A DNA stretch of 62,156 nucleotides, taken from the NCBI GenBank assembly GCA_023663735.1, contig JAMPGV010000007.1:1-62156 (forward strand), in the 5' to 3' direction. The position numbers and the translations under genes are program-made. Under the pieces are notes generated by a model. It saw only the letters and a program-made list of their open reading frames with translations. It had not been told where the DNA came from and made no database searches. Shown here piece by piece: positions 7,362-14,866 of the stretch. The DNA is from Muribaculum sp. Lineage in GTDB: Bacteria; Bacillota; Clostridia; Lachnospirales; Lachnospiraceae. How positions within the stretch are numbered: the first letter of the stretch is position 1; the number at the start of each line of letters is the position of its first letter.

Positions 7362-10300
7362 ATGATGAAAAGAAGAACCCCCAAAGGTATGACGAGAGCG
7401 CTTGCCGTTCTTTTATCAATCGGTATGCTTACCGGTGGTACAAATATTACGGCGTTTGCGGAAGATTACACCGCATCGCCTGAAGATGCACCAATCGTGT
7501 CAGTATCACCGGAGGGAGAGCCGGCACAAACAGACGATCTTTGGGACGGGATAACCATGGAGTCTATCTATGAGGGAGACGGATTTCAGGTCAAATTCCA
7601 ACTTGAGAGTTGTTGGAACGGGGGTTTTAATGCCAAAGTAGGAATCGATAACACGGGAGAACTTGAAATCAGAAACTGGTGTATTGCTTTTGATTATCAG
7701 GGAGTACTTACAAATGTATGGAATGCAGTCCTGACATCTTCAGATGCCGGAAATATTATCGTAAGAAATGCCGGTTGGAACAAGGATATTGCGGTAGGTC
7801 AAGGAGTGGAATTTGGAATCAGCTGTAATGAGAACTTTGCCGGATTCCCTGACAAGTATCAGATTTCAGGTGAATTTAACAGTCTGAATACGGAAGATTA
7901 CAGCATAGCGTATGAAGTGGTCAGCGAATGGGAAGATGGGTTTAACGGTAACATCTTAGTTACAAATCATACGGATGTTCCGATTGAAGAATGGTATTTG
8001 GAATTTGATTATAATGTGGAGATCAATAATCTTTGGAATGGTACAATTGTATCTAATGAAGATAGTCATTTTATCGTAAATAATTATGGCTTCAACGCTG
8101 CCATTCAGCCCGGTGAAACGATTACAATCGGATTTACCGGAAGACATTTAGATGATCAGAGTTGTCCGTCCAATAGTGTATTACATACGTTTGCCTATGA
8201 ACCAATCGAAAATCAGGATACCTATATTGTTACTTTTGATTGCTCCGCTGCGGAAGTGATGAATGCTCCTGCCGAGCAGACAGTGCTTGCCAATGATCTG
8301 GTGAAGGAACCGATTGCGCCCTCTCGTGTCGGTTACTTATTTGACGGATGGTACGCGGATGCGTTGTATACGATTAGATATGATTTTTCTGCTCCTGTGA
8401 CCGGTAGTCTGACCTTGTATGCGAAATGGCAGCAGATGAATGACAATTTAAATGATGATATTATTGATCGGGGAGATATAGAATACTTAAAAACGTTAGG
8501 ATTGCTTGAAGTAGGTTATAGCGCTTCCGGTGGTATATCGTATATTTATGGTGATTTTTGGAATAAAAAGGTTCATTCCGTTGAAGATGCGGCCGAGGTA
8601 TTGAATGCTTCCTCATCTTTGTGGGGCGACGGGTTCCATGCTTCGGCTGCTGAAATCGGTGTCAAGACAGTAGGAGAAGGCAGTGAATTAGTAAGCTATT
8701 ACACTTATACACCGGTGGTCAGAAATGTACCGGTTGTAGGCAGCCAGATTAAGTTGATGGTAGAGTCAACAGGCAGCATATATGCACTTTTTAACAGCTA
8801 TGATAAAAGAATTGTCAGAGTGAGTACGACTCCTGCAATCACACAAGAGCAGGCAGTAGAGATTGCATTTGACGCTCTGTTAGGAAGTGACAGAGTAGTA
8901 GAATTTGTCAATGATTCTATGGAGCAAATCACCGCGCTTTATGAAGAGGATGTAATGGACAGAGTCCGGATCCTTGAGCATATTAAGGGATCGGCAACAG
9001 TAAGTGCATCACTGAAGATTCAGTGTATGAATGAGGACGGTCCTAAGTTGGTATATGTGATACATCTGCGCAATTCATCAGCGGCAGACACAGATGAAGT
9101 TCCCGTTAGGCTTGCATACTCCGTAACATATCTCATTACAGCGAATGGCGATGCAGGTCAGATCATCAGAGAGGTTTCATCAAATAGCAATGCTTATTTG
9201 ACCGCTTCCGATGGCAAGGCGGACAGGCGCATTGAAGTTACAGAGGACGGAAATGACTATGTATTGATTGATGCATCAAGAAATATTTCGACATACAAAT
9301 CCACCTATACGAAATTCTTAATTTGGCCAGACTATAAGTTCCCGGGGGATTTGGTTAGAGTAAGCAAAGGTTCTGCTCCGGATGAAAGGGCTGTTACCGT
9401 TCATGCAAACATGGCGGAAGTTTTTGATTATTACAAGAATCAATTATCACGTAATTCTTATGATAATCAGGGTGCAGCGATCATCATCACATATGATTAT
9501 GAAGGAAGTAGGAATAACGCCTGTTGGGATCACAATTTGGAGCAGTTTGTCTTTGATAAGATAGGAGATCTGATAAAGGCGAAGGATGCGGTGGCACATG
9601 AGTTTACACACGCTGTATTTGAGAGTGTTGTTTATTCTATGGATACAAAGACTTATAATAGCAACTATTTTGGTGAAACAGGGGGATTAAATGAGGCCTA
9701 TGCAGATATTATGGGCAATCTCATAGAAGGGAAAACGGACGGCGGGCAATGGACCTATGCGGAGGATGTAGAGACAGGCAGAGATATGAAGGATCCTACT
9801 AAGTATAATCAAGTGGATCATTATTCCGATATTAAAAGTTATGTACATAGCCCTTATGACCGTGGCGGAGTTCATACTACAAGCGGAGTGATAAACAAAG
9901 CCGCTTATCTAATGATGACTGACGATCGCACTTCCGGAATCACTTCAACAACATGGGCTAAGATTTTTTATAGTTCGATGTATAATTTGACGGAAACTGC
10001 CACTTTCCTGCAAGCCCGGGAGTCCATTATTGCTGTGGCAAAGAAAAGGAACTTCAACAGTGAACAGCTGCAGGCAATAAAGGACGCCTTTGATGAAGTG
10101 GGAGTCATTGAACCGGATGCTATAGAAATAGTATTAACTTGGGGAGCATCACCAAAGGATTTAGATTCGCATTTGGTGGGACCTATTGCATCATCCGAAA
10201 ACCGATTCCATTTGTATTATGGAAAGAGAGATATTGGAGACGCAGGAACGGATTCCTGGCAGGCTGATTTAGATTATGATGACGGATCGTCATTTGGCCC

Positions 10301-10577
10301 GGAGGTAGTTACCATTCGACAGTTGGTGCCGGGAACATATTATTTCTATGTATATGATTTCTCTGACGGAGGACTTTCTGACTCATCTGCCCTTTCTAAC
10401 TCAGGCGCCAAGGTGCGGGTGTATAGGGGAAATGAGACAACGCCAATGAACGAGTTTACCGTTAGGCCAAATCAAGTCGGTACTTATTGGAATGTCTTTA
10501 AATTGACAGTTGATTCGGATCATCGTGTTGACATAGAAACGATTGATACATATTCGAATACCGTGTTATATCAGTAA
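7362..10577 (+). CDS. Secreted M4 (thermolysin-like) metallopeptidase with carbohydrate-binding-like modules
   Basis: About 1,071 residues. The start at 7362 is chosen because AGAAGG ends nine bases upstream; the ATG at 7353 abuts that site. In order: a signal peptide cleaved after AFA (about residue 33); two CBM2-like beta modules (about 70-160 and 182-268, each with WNGG/W-x-FDY and LWNGT-type aromatic patterns); an InlB-type repeat (about 285-355, GYLFDGWYAD); a thermolysin propeptide region (about 370-610); the M4 catalytic domain with zinc motif HEFTH (746-750), Glu ligand in GGLNEAYAD and catalytic His in GGVHTTSG; and a C-terminal DUF2135-like domain (about 925-1030, SPKDLDSHL, FGPEVVTI). 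All catalytic residues are present, so it should be an active extracellular protease, possibly retained on glycans. It is markedly AT-richer than its surroundings. Parts of its 3' end are copied four more times nearby. Confidence 0.9.
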   Translation: MMKRRTPKGMTRALAVLLSIGMLTGGTNITAFAEDYTASPEDAPIVSVSPEGEPAQTDDLWDGITMESIYEGDGFQVKFQLESCWNGGFNAKVGIDNTGELEIRNWCIAFDYQGVLTNVWNAVLTSSDAGNIIVRNAGWNKDIAVGQGVEFGISCNENFAGFPDKYQISGEFNSLNTEDYSIAYEVVSEWEDGFNGNILVTNHTDVPIEEWYLEFDYNVEINNLWNGTIVSNEDSHFIVNNYGFNAAIQPGETITIGFTGRHLDDQSCPSNSVLHTFAYEPIENQDTYIVTFDCSAAEVMNAPAEQTVLANDLVKEPIAPSRVGYLFDGWYADALYTIRYDFSAPVTGSLTLYAKWQQMNDNLNDDIIDRGDIEYLKTLGLLEVGYSASGGISYIYGDFWNKKVHSVEDAAEVLNASSSLWGDGFHASAAEIGVKTVGEGSELVSYYTYTPVVRNVPVVGSQIKLMVESTGSIYALFNSYDKRIVRVSTTPAITQEQAVEIAFDALLGSDRVVEFVNDSMEQITALYEEDVMDRVRILEHIKGSATVSASLKIQCMNEDGPKLVYVIHLRNSSAADTDEVPVRLAYSVTYLITANGDAGQIIREVSSNSNAYLTASDGKADRRIEVTEDGNDYVLIDASRNISTYKSTYTKFLIWPDYKFPGDLVRVSKGSAPDERAVTVHANMAEVFDYYKNQLSRNSYDNQGAAIIITYDYEGSRNNACWDHNLEQFVFDKIGDLIKAKDAVAHEFTHAVFESVVYSMDTKTYNSNYFGETGGLNEAYADIMGNLIEGKTDGGQWTYAEDVETGRDMKDPTKYNQVDHYSDIKSYVHSPYDRGGVHTTSGVINKAAYLMMTDDRTSGITSTTWAKIFYSSMYNLTETATFLQARESIIAVAKKRNFNSEQLQAIKDAFDEVGVIEPDAIEIVLTWGASPKDLDSHLVGPIASSENRFHLYYGKRDIGDAGTDSWQADLDYDDGSSFGPEVVTIRQLVPGTYYFYVYDFSDGGLSDSSALSNSGAKVRVYRGNETTPMNEFTVRPNQVGTYWNVFKLTVDSDHRVDIETIDTYSNTVLYQ

Positions 10578-10587
10578 GGAGTAGCCG

Positions 10588-10998
10588 ATGAGTAAGAGGA
10601 AGGAAATATTTATTATGAAGAAATATGTTATTGCTTATTCCGTTTTGTTTTTGATTCTTTTGGGATTGGGATTGACGCATGGAATACCGTTTGGTATTAC
10701 CATTTGGGAGAAGAATTGGAGCATGGCAACTTATCCTGAAACAATTCGGGAAATTGTGCTGATTTACAATATTATCATTATGTGGTTGTGCTTCGTGATT
10801 GCGGTTATTCTGACGAAGCAGAAACAAAATGTTTTAAAATGCAAGTGGCTGATCCCGGTTATCATGTTCATTTGTCTCGCATTCCTGCCGATGGGTATGT
10901 ATGAGTGCGTTATCTATGTTCCCTGGAAATATAAAAAGGAATTTTGGTCCTTCATTTCATTACTTACACATCAACATGACATAGGAATTTATCATTAA
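10588..10998 (+). CDS. Three-TM small membrane protein, paralogue 1
   Basis: 136 residues, starting at the ATG at 10588, which follows AAGGAG by seven bases and lies ten bases after the protease stop, so it is probably co-transcribed with the protease. An internal ATG at 10615 corresponds to the start used by the other paralogues. Three TM helices (about 12-32, 54-76, 84-104 from the first Met) flank an outside loop with the conserved D/NWS.A.YPE motif and a positively charged inside loop (KQKQN.LKCK). Topology is inferred from the positive-inside rule. No family is recognised. Being fixed directly behind a secreted protease and then amplified suggests a partner such as an immunity, export or regulatory protein, but this is inference. 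Confidence 0.8.
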   Translation: MSKRKEIFIMKKYVIAYSVLFLILLGLGLTHGIPFGITIWEKNWSMATYPETIREIVLIYNIIIMWLCFVIAVILTKQKQNVLKCKWLIPVIMFICLAFLPMGMYECVIYVPWKYKKEFWSFISLLTHQHDIGIYH

Positions 10999-11045
10999 GC
11001 ATAAACTTTCCATAAGCTTTTAGGATGGGGCTGTAGGCAAACAGA

Positions 11046-11200
11046 GATATTGGAGACGCAGGAACTGATTTCTGGCAGGCTGATTTAGATTATGATGATG
11101 GATCGTCATTTGGCCCGGAGGTAGTTACCATTCGACAGTTGATTCGGATTATCGTGTTGACATAGAAACGAGTGACACATATTCGAATACTGCATTACCT
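11046..11200 (+). pseudogene. Protease C-terminal fragment, array copy A
   Basis: Matches the M4 gene from its DUF2135-like domain (starting DIGDAGTD) to near its 3' end, but lacks 187 bp. The breakpoint is at GACAGTTG, an 8-bp sequence present at 10318-10325 and 10505-10512 in the intact gene, so deletion occurred between short direct repeats. The join shifts the frame and stops at TAG 11163-11165. There is no start codon, so it is not translated as a useful protein. Confidence 0.8.
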
Positions 11201-11269
11201 TTTAATAAGGACTATTTGTTTCATGAGGAATATCTGATGCATAAGATGAAAGAGAGAAGGGGCGTTTAT

Positions 11270-11653
11270 ATGAAGAAATATGTCATTGCTTATTCTGTTT
11301 TGTTTTTGATCCTTTTGGGACTGGGATTGACGCATGGAATACCGTTTGGTGTTACTGTTTACGAGTTGGATTGGAGCACGGCATTTTATCCTGAAGTAAT
11401 TCGGGAAATTTTGTTAATTTACAATATCATCATTATGTTGGCGTGTTTTGTGCTGGCGGTTATTCTGACAAAGCAGAAACAAAATGGTTTAAAATGTAAG
11501 TGGCTGATCCCGGTTATCATGTTCATTTGTCTCGCATTCCTACCGATGGGTATGTATGAGCGTGTTCAATATGTTCCCTGGGAATATGAAAAGGAATTTT
11601 GGTCTTTCATTTCATTAATTACACATAAGCATGACATAGGGATTTATCATTAA
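11270..11653 (+). CDS. Three-TM small membrane protein, paralogue 2
   Basis: 127 residues from the ATG at 11270 behind GAAGGGG; an upstream TTG at 11216 would add an 18-residue leader and is less likely. Same layout as paralogue 1: MKKYVIAY start, three TM helices, outside loop with VYELDWSTAFYPE, inside loop KQKQNGLKCK. From the second inside loop to the C-terminus it is identical to paralogue 3, while the loop between TM1 and TM2 differs. Preceded by a damaged protease tail whose TTGACA could supply a promoter. Function unknown. Confidence 0.75.
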   Translation: MKKYVIAYSVLFLILLGLGLTHGIPFGVTVYELDWSTAFYPEVIREILLIYNIIIMLACFVLAVILTKQKQNGLKCKWLIPVIMFICLAFLPMGMYERVQYVPWEYEKEFWSFISLITHKHDIGIYH

Positions 11654-11700
11654 GCATAGACTTTCCATAAGCTTTTAGGATGGGGCCGTAGGCAAACAGG

Positions 11701-11855
11701 GATATTGGAGACGCAGGAACTGATTTCTGGCAGGCTGATTTAGATTATGATGATGCATCAGCATTTGGTCCGGAAGTAGTTACCATTCGACAGTTGATTC
11801 GGATTATCGTGTTGGCATAGAAACGATTGACACATATTCGAATACTGCATTACAT
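11701..11855 (+). pseudogene. Protease C-terminal fragment, array copy B
   Basis: Second copy of the deleted protease tail, with the same GACAGTTG junction and frameshift to an early TAG. It carries TTGACA at 11827-11832 and TACATT at 11851-11856 with an 18-base spacer, a possible weak promoter for the next gene. Confidence 0.8.
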
Positions 11856-11924
11856 TTTAATAAGGACTATTTGTTTCATGAGGAATATCTGATGCATAAG
11901 ATGAAGGAGAGAAGGAGCGTTTAT

Positions 11925-12308
11925 ATGAAGAGGTATGTCATTGCTTATTCCGTTTTGTTTTTGATTCTTTTGGGACTGGGATTGACGCATGGAATACCGT
12001 TTGGTGTTACTGTTTCCGAGTTGGATTGGAGCATGGCAACTTATCCCGAAATAACTCGGGACCTTTTGTTGATTTACAATATCATCATTATGTTGGCGTG
12101 TTTTGTGATGGCGGTTATTCTGACGAAACAGAAACAAAATGGTTTAAAATGTAAGTGGCTGATCCCGGTTATCATGTTCATTTGTCTCGCATTCCTACCG
12201 ATGGGTATGTATGAGCGTGTTCAATATGTTCCCTGGGAATATGAAAAGGAATTTTGGTCTTTCATTTCATTAATTACACATAAGCATGACATAGGGATTT
12301 ATCATTAA
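11925..12308 (+). CDS. Three-TM small membrane protein, paralogue 3
   Basis: 127 residues from the ATG at 11925, preceded by a GAAGGAG-type site. Nearly identical to paralogue 2 at the ends, but with changes concentrated in residues about 28-58: VSELDWSMATYPE in place of VYELDWSTAFYPE, and R-D-L in place of R-E-I. The C-terminal half, including TM3 and the tail ending HKHDIGIYH, is unchanged. Function unknown. The clustering of differences in the predicted outside loop and TM2 is the notable feature. Confidence 0.75.
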   Translation: MKRYVIAYSVLFLILLGLGLTHGIPFGVTVSELDWSMATYPEITRDLLLIYNIIIMLACFVMAVILTKQKQNGLKCKWLIPVIMFICLAFLPMGMYERVQYVPWEYEKEFWSFISLITHKHDIGIYH

Positions 12309-12355
12309 GCATAGACTTTCCATAAGCTTTTAGGATGGGGCCGTAGGCAAACAGG

Positions 12356-12510
12356 GATATTGGAGACGCAGGAACTGATTTCTGGCAGGCTGATTTAGAT
12401 TATGATGATGCATCAGCATTTGGTCCGGAAGTAGTTACCATTCGACAGTTGATTCGGATTATCGTGTTGGCATAGAAACGATTGACACATATTCGAATAC
12501 TGCATTACAT
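12356..12510 (+). pseudogene. Protease C-terminal fragment, array copy C
   Basis: Third copy of the deleted protease tail, essentially identical to copy B (same DASAF variant, same TAG). It lies upstream of the MITE insertion that separates it from paralogue 4. Confidence 0.8.
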
Positions 12511-12562
12511 TTTAATAAGGACTATTTGTTTCATGAGGAATATCTGATGAATACGATTGAAT

Positions 12563-12761
12563 AGGCAATTGCGAAACTCCAATTTTCGTAATCCGAATTG
12601 TGCAGATTGTATACTCCATAAGCAGACCCTAGCGAACCGTCGGTACTTAGATGCCGTATTTTGGCATCTTACGTACCGTTACGGTGAAGGTGGGACGTCT
12701 GCGTTGGAATATACAATTTGCACAATGACCCTTTGCCAAAATAAGAGTTTCGCAAACGCCT
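12563..12761. mobile_element. 199-bp MITE-like palindromic element
   Basis: The unit starts AGGCAATTGCGAAACTC and ends GAGTTTCGCAAACGCCT, imperfect 17-bp terminal inverted repeats. Inside, further arms pair in order: ATTGTGCAGATTGTATA with TATACAATTTGCACAAT, then GCAGAC with GTCTGC, ACCGT with ACGGT, GGTAC with GTACC, and AGATGCC with GGCATCT around a GTATTTT loop. The whole element is therefore one long hairpin. It interrupts the leader of paralogue 4, adding 213 bases relative to the other units. It encodes no transposase; a 68-codon open frame across it is a by-product. A related 51-bp copy lies at 7169-7219. Confidence 0.8.
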
Positions 12762-12792
12762 GATAAGATGAAGGAGAGAAGGAGGCGTTTAC

Positions 12793-13176
12793 ATGAAGAA
12801 ATATGTCATTGCTTATTCTGTTTTGTTTTTGATCCTTTTGGGACTGGGATTGACGCATGGAATACCGCTTGGTATTACCATTTCTGAGCAGGATTGGAGC
12901 ATGGCAACTTATCCCGAAGTAATTCGGGACATTATGCTAATTTACAATATCGACATTATGTGGGCGTGCTTCGTGATTGCGGTTATTCTGACAAAGCAGA
13001 AAGAAAATGGTTTAAAATGCAAGTGGCTGATCCCGGTTATCATGTTCATTTGTCTCACATTCCTGCCGGTGGGTATGTATGAGCGTGTTCGCTATGTTCC
13101 TTGGGAATATGAAAAGGAATTTTGGTCCTTCATTTCATTACTTACACATAAACATTACATAACAATTTATCATTAA
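12793..13176 (+). CDS. Three-TM small membrane protein, paralogue 4
   Basis: 127 residues from the ATG at 12793 behind GAAGGAGG. Same three-TM layout. Most diverged of the array copies: ITISEQDWSMATYPEVIRD in the outside loop, a D in TM2 (NIDIMWACF), KQKENGLKCK inside, and a changed tail (HKHYITIYH). It is closest to paralogue 1 in TM2 (MW.CFVIAV). Its leader contains the 199-bp palindrome, whose hairpin may affect expression. It is the only array member followed by a complete terminator. Confidence 0.75.
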   Translation: MKKYVIAYSVLFLILLGLGLTHGIPLGITISEQDWSMATYPEVIRDIMLIYNIDIMWACFVIAVILTKQKENGLKCKWLIPVIMFICLTFLPVGMYERVRYVPWEYEKEFWSFISLLTHKHYITIYH

Positions 13177-13200
13177 GCATAGACTTTTCATAAGCTTTTA

Positions 13201-13258
13201 GGATGGGGCGTGAGCAATGGAGTTTCAAGTATTCTATTTTCGCAGCCCCATCCTTTTT
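13201..13258 (+). terminator. Terminator at the end of the small-membrane-gene array
   Basis: GGATGGGGC (13201-13209) pairs with GCCCCATCC (13245-13253), followed by TTTTT. Upstream copies 1-3 retain only the 5' arm (TTAGGATGGGGC) before the next protease-tail fragment, so only this one is complete. Confidence 0.8.
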
Positions 13259-13318
13259 CGGTATGACGGACATTTTTGTGTTGGCGGCATAATTGTAGTG
13301 GAAAATATTTGGAAAATA

Positions 13319-13327
13319 TGTTATAGT
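13319..13327 (+). promoter_or_regulatory. Extended -10 promoter element for uxaB-uxaA
   Basis: TGTTATAGT is a good extended -10 about 75 bases before the uxaB start. No strong -35 is visible, which suits an activator-dependent or regulated promoter. Confidence 0.45.
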
Positions 13328-13405
13328 AAGTTTATTAGAGCGGAGAAACCGGCAGCGGCCGGAAACTTAAGATGCGCAGGGCGCGCAGAATGGAGGATAT
13401 AGATC

Positions 13406-14866
13406 ATGGAAATCTTAAACAAGTCAATGACAGGCAGAAAAGAGAGACCGGTCAAGGTGGTTCAGTTCGGCGAGGGCAATTTCCTTCGCGCGTTCGTGGA
13501 CTACATGATTGATATCGCCAATGAGAAGGGAACCTTCGACGGAGATATCGTTCTGATCAAGCCCATCGAGTTCGGCAATCTGGACATGTTCCACAAGCAG
13601 GACTGCCAGTATACGGTGTCTTTGCGCGGCAATGTGGACGGCGAGGGCAAGATTATCAACCGCGTGGTGACCAGCGTGGCCGATGCGGTTGACACGTTCA
13701 ACGAGTATGAGAAATACATGAGCCTTGCTGAGATTGACACGCTTCGCTTTGTGGTATCCAACACCACCGAGGCGGGCATCGTGTTTGACGACACCGACAA
13801 GTTTGAGCTGAATCCTCCTAAGACTTTCCCCGGAAAGCTGACTAAGTTCCTGCACCACAGATTCGAGACCTTTCAGGGGGATCTGTCCAAAGGCCTTGTG
13901 ATGCTGCCCGTGGAGCTGATCGACGACAACGGCATCATGTTGAAGAAATGTGTGATGCAGCTGATTGATCTGTGGGGACTGTCCGCAGATTTCAAGAAAT
14001 GGGTGGAGGACGCCTGCATTTTCACCGCTACCTTGGTGGACCGCATTGTCACCGGATACCCCCGCGCCACCGAGCAGGAAGAGTGGGAGAAACTGGGCTA
14101 TGAGGATCACATCATGGTGACGGGCGAGCCGTTTGCCCTCTGGGTCATCGAGTCCGACAAGGATATCAGCAAAGAGTTCGATCTGCCCGGCGCAGGACTG
14201 CCCGTGGTATTTACCGACGATCATCACCCCTACAAACAGAGAAAAGTGCGTATCTTAAACGGCGCGCATACATCCTTCGTGCTGGCGTCCTGGCTGTGCG
14301 GCAACGATATCGTGAGACAGTCCATGGAGGACGATGATATCCGCAATTTCATGAACAAGACGATTTTTGATGAGGTTATTCCCACGCTGACGCTTCCTGA
14401 GGACGAACTGAAGGCGTTTGCCGGAGAGGTAGTAAACCGTTTCAACAATCCTTATGTGGATCATGCGCTGCTGGCCATCTCCTTGAACTCCGTGTCCAAG
14501 TGGAGGGCGAGATGTCTTCCCAGCCTGCTCGGCTATGTGGACAAATTCGGAAAGCTCCCCGCGCACATGACGTTCTCCATTGCGGCGCTGATGGCATTTT
14601 ACACCGGAACCGAGATCCGGGACGGCGCGCTGATCGGACACAGGGACGGTCAGGAGTACAGCGTGAAGGACGACATGCCTGTGCTGGAATTCTTCCGCGA
14701 CAACTGCACGAAAGAGACGAGGGCGTTTGTGACCGCTTATCTTGGCAGAGAGGACTTCCATGGTCAGGATCTGAACAAGGTTCCCGGACTCACCGACGCG
14801 GTTGTGGCTTATCTGGATGATATTAAGACAAATGGAATGAGGGCGGCATTATGCAGAATTTCTTAA
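13406..14866 (+). CDS. uxaB: Tagaturonate reductase (altronate oxidoreductase)
   Basis: 486 residues, start ATG 13406 behind GGAGG. It reduces D-tagaturonate to D-altronate with NADH, the second step of galacturonate breakdown. It belongs to the mannitol dehydrogenase-like polyol dehydrogenases: an N-terminal Rossmann segment (VKVVQFGEGNFLRAFVDYM, about residues 17-35), the family's VVSNTTEAGI block, and the C-terminal catalytic motif KxxxLNGAHT near KVRILNGAHTS (about 282-292). Its 3' end overlaps the uxaA start by 16 bases, so the two are one operon. UxaC is encoded divergently about 7.4 kb upstream. Confidence 0.95.
   Translation: MEILNKSMTGRKERPVKVVQFGEGNFLRAFVDYMIDIANEKGTFDGDIVLIKPIEFGNLDMFHKQDCQYTVSLRGNVDGEGKIINRVVTSVADAVDTFNEYEKYMSLAEIDTLRFVVSNTTEAGIVFDDTDKFELNPPKTFPGKLTKFLHHRFETFQGDLSKGLVMLPVELIDDNGIMLKKCVMQLIDLWGLSADFKKWVEDACIFTATLVDRIVTGYPRATEQEEWEKLGYEDHIMVTGEPFALWVIESDKDISKEFDLPGAGLPVVFTDDHHPYKQRKVRILNGAHTSFVLASWLCGNDIVRQSMEDDDIRNFMNKTIFDEVIPTLTLPEDELKAFAGEVVNRFNNPYVDHALLAISLNSVSKWRARCLPSLLGYVDKFGKLPAHMTFSIAALMAFYTGTEIRDGALIGHRDGQEYSVKDDMPVLEFFRDNCTKETRAFVTAYLGREDFHGQDLNKVPGLTDAVVAYLDDIKTNGMRAALCRIS

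Larger units (their letters stand above)
11046..13223 (+). repeat. Tandem array, 655-bp period (protease tail + small membrane gene)
   Basis: The sequence beginning GATATTGG recurs at 11046, 11701 and 12356, exactly 655 bases apart. Each unit holds the same 187-bp-deleted protease tail, a spacer with TTTAATAAGGACTATTTG, one small membrane gene, and a 3' segment containing TAAGCTTTTAGGATGGGGC. The third unit is lengthened by 213 bases through the MITE insertion. The shared internal deletion shows the amplification happened after one damaged copy had formed. Confidence 0.9.

Noticed and set aside
11046-11200. Protease-tail fragments as orphan toxin ends expressed as proteins
   Set aside because: The shared 187-bp deletion shifts the frame to an early TAG, and there is no start codon; all three copies are affected.
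12563-12761. Retron or group II intron RNA
   Set aside because: No reverse transcriptase lies nearby, and the symmetric terminal repeats fit a MITE better.
12557-12763. 68-codon open frame across the 199-bp palindrome
   Set aside because: It coincides with the MITE arms and has no ribosome site; being open is a by-product of the repeat.
10588-13223. CRISPR array
   Set aside because: The repeated unit is 655 bp and contains genes; no short spaced repeats of 25-40 bp occur in the window.
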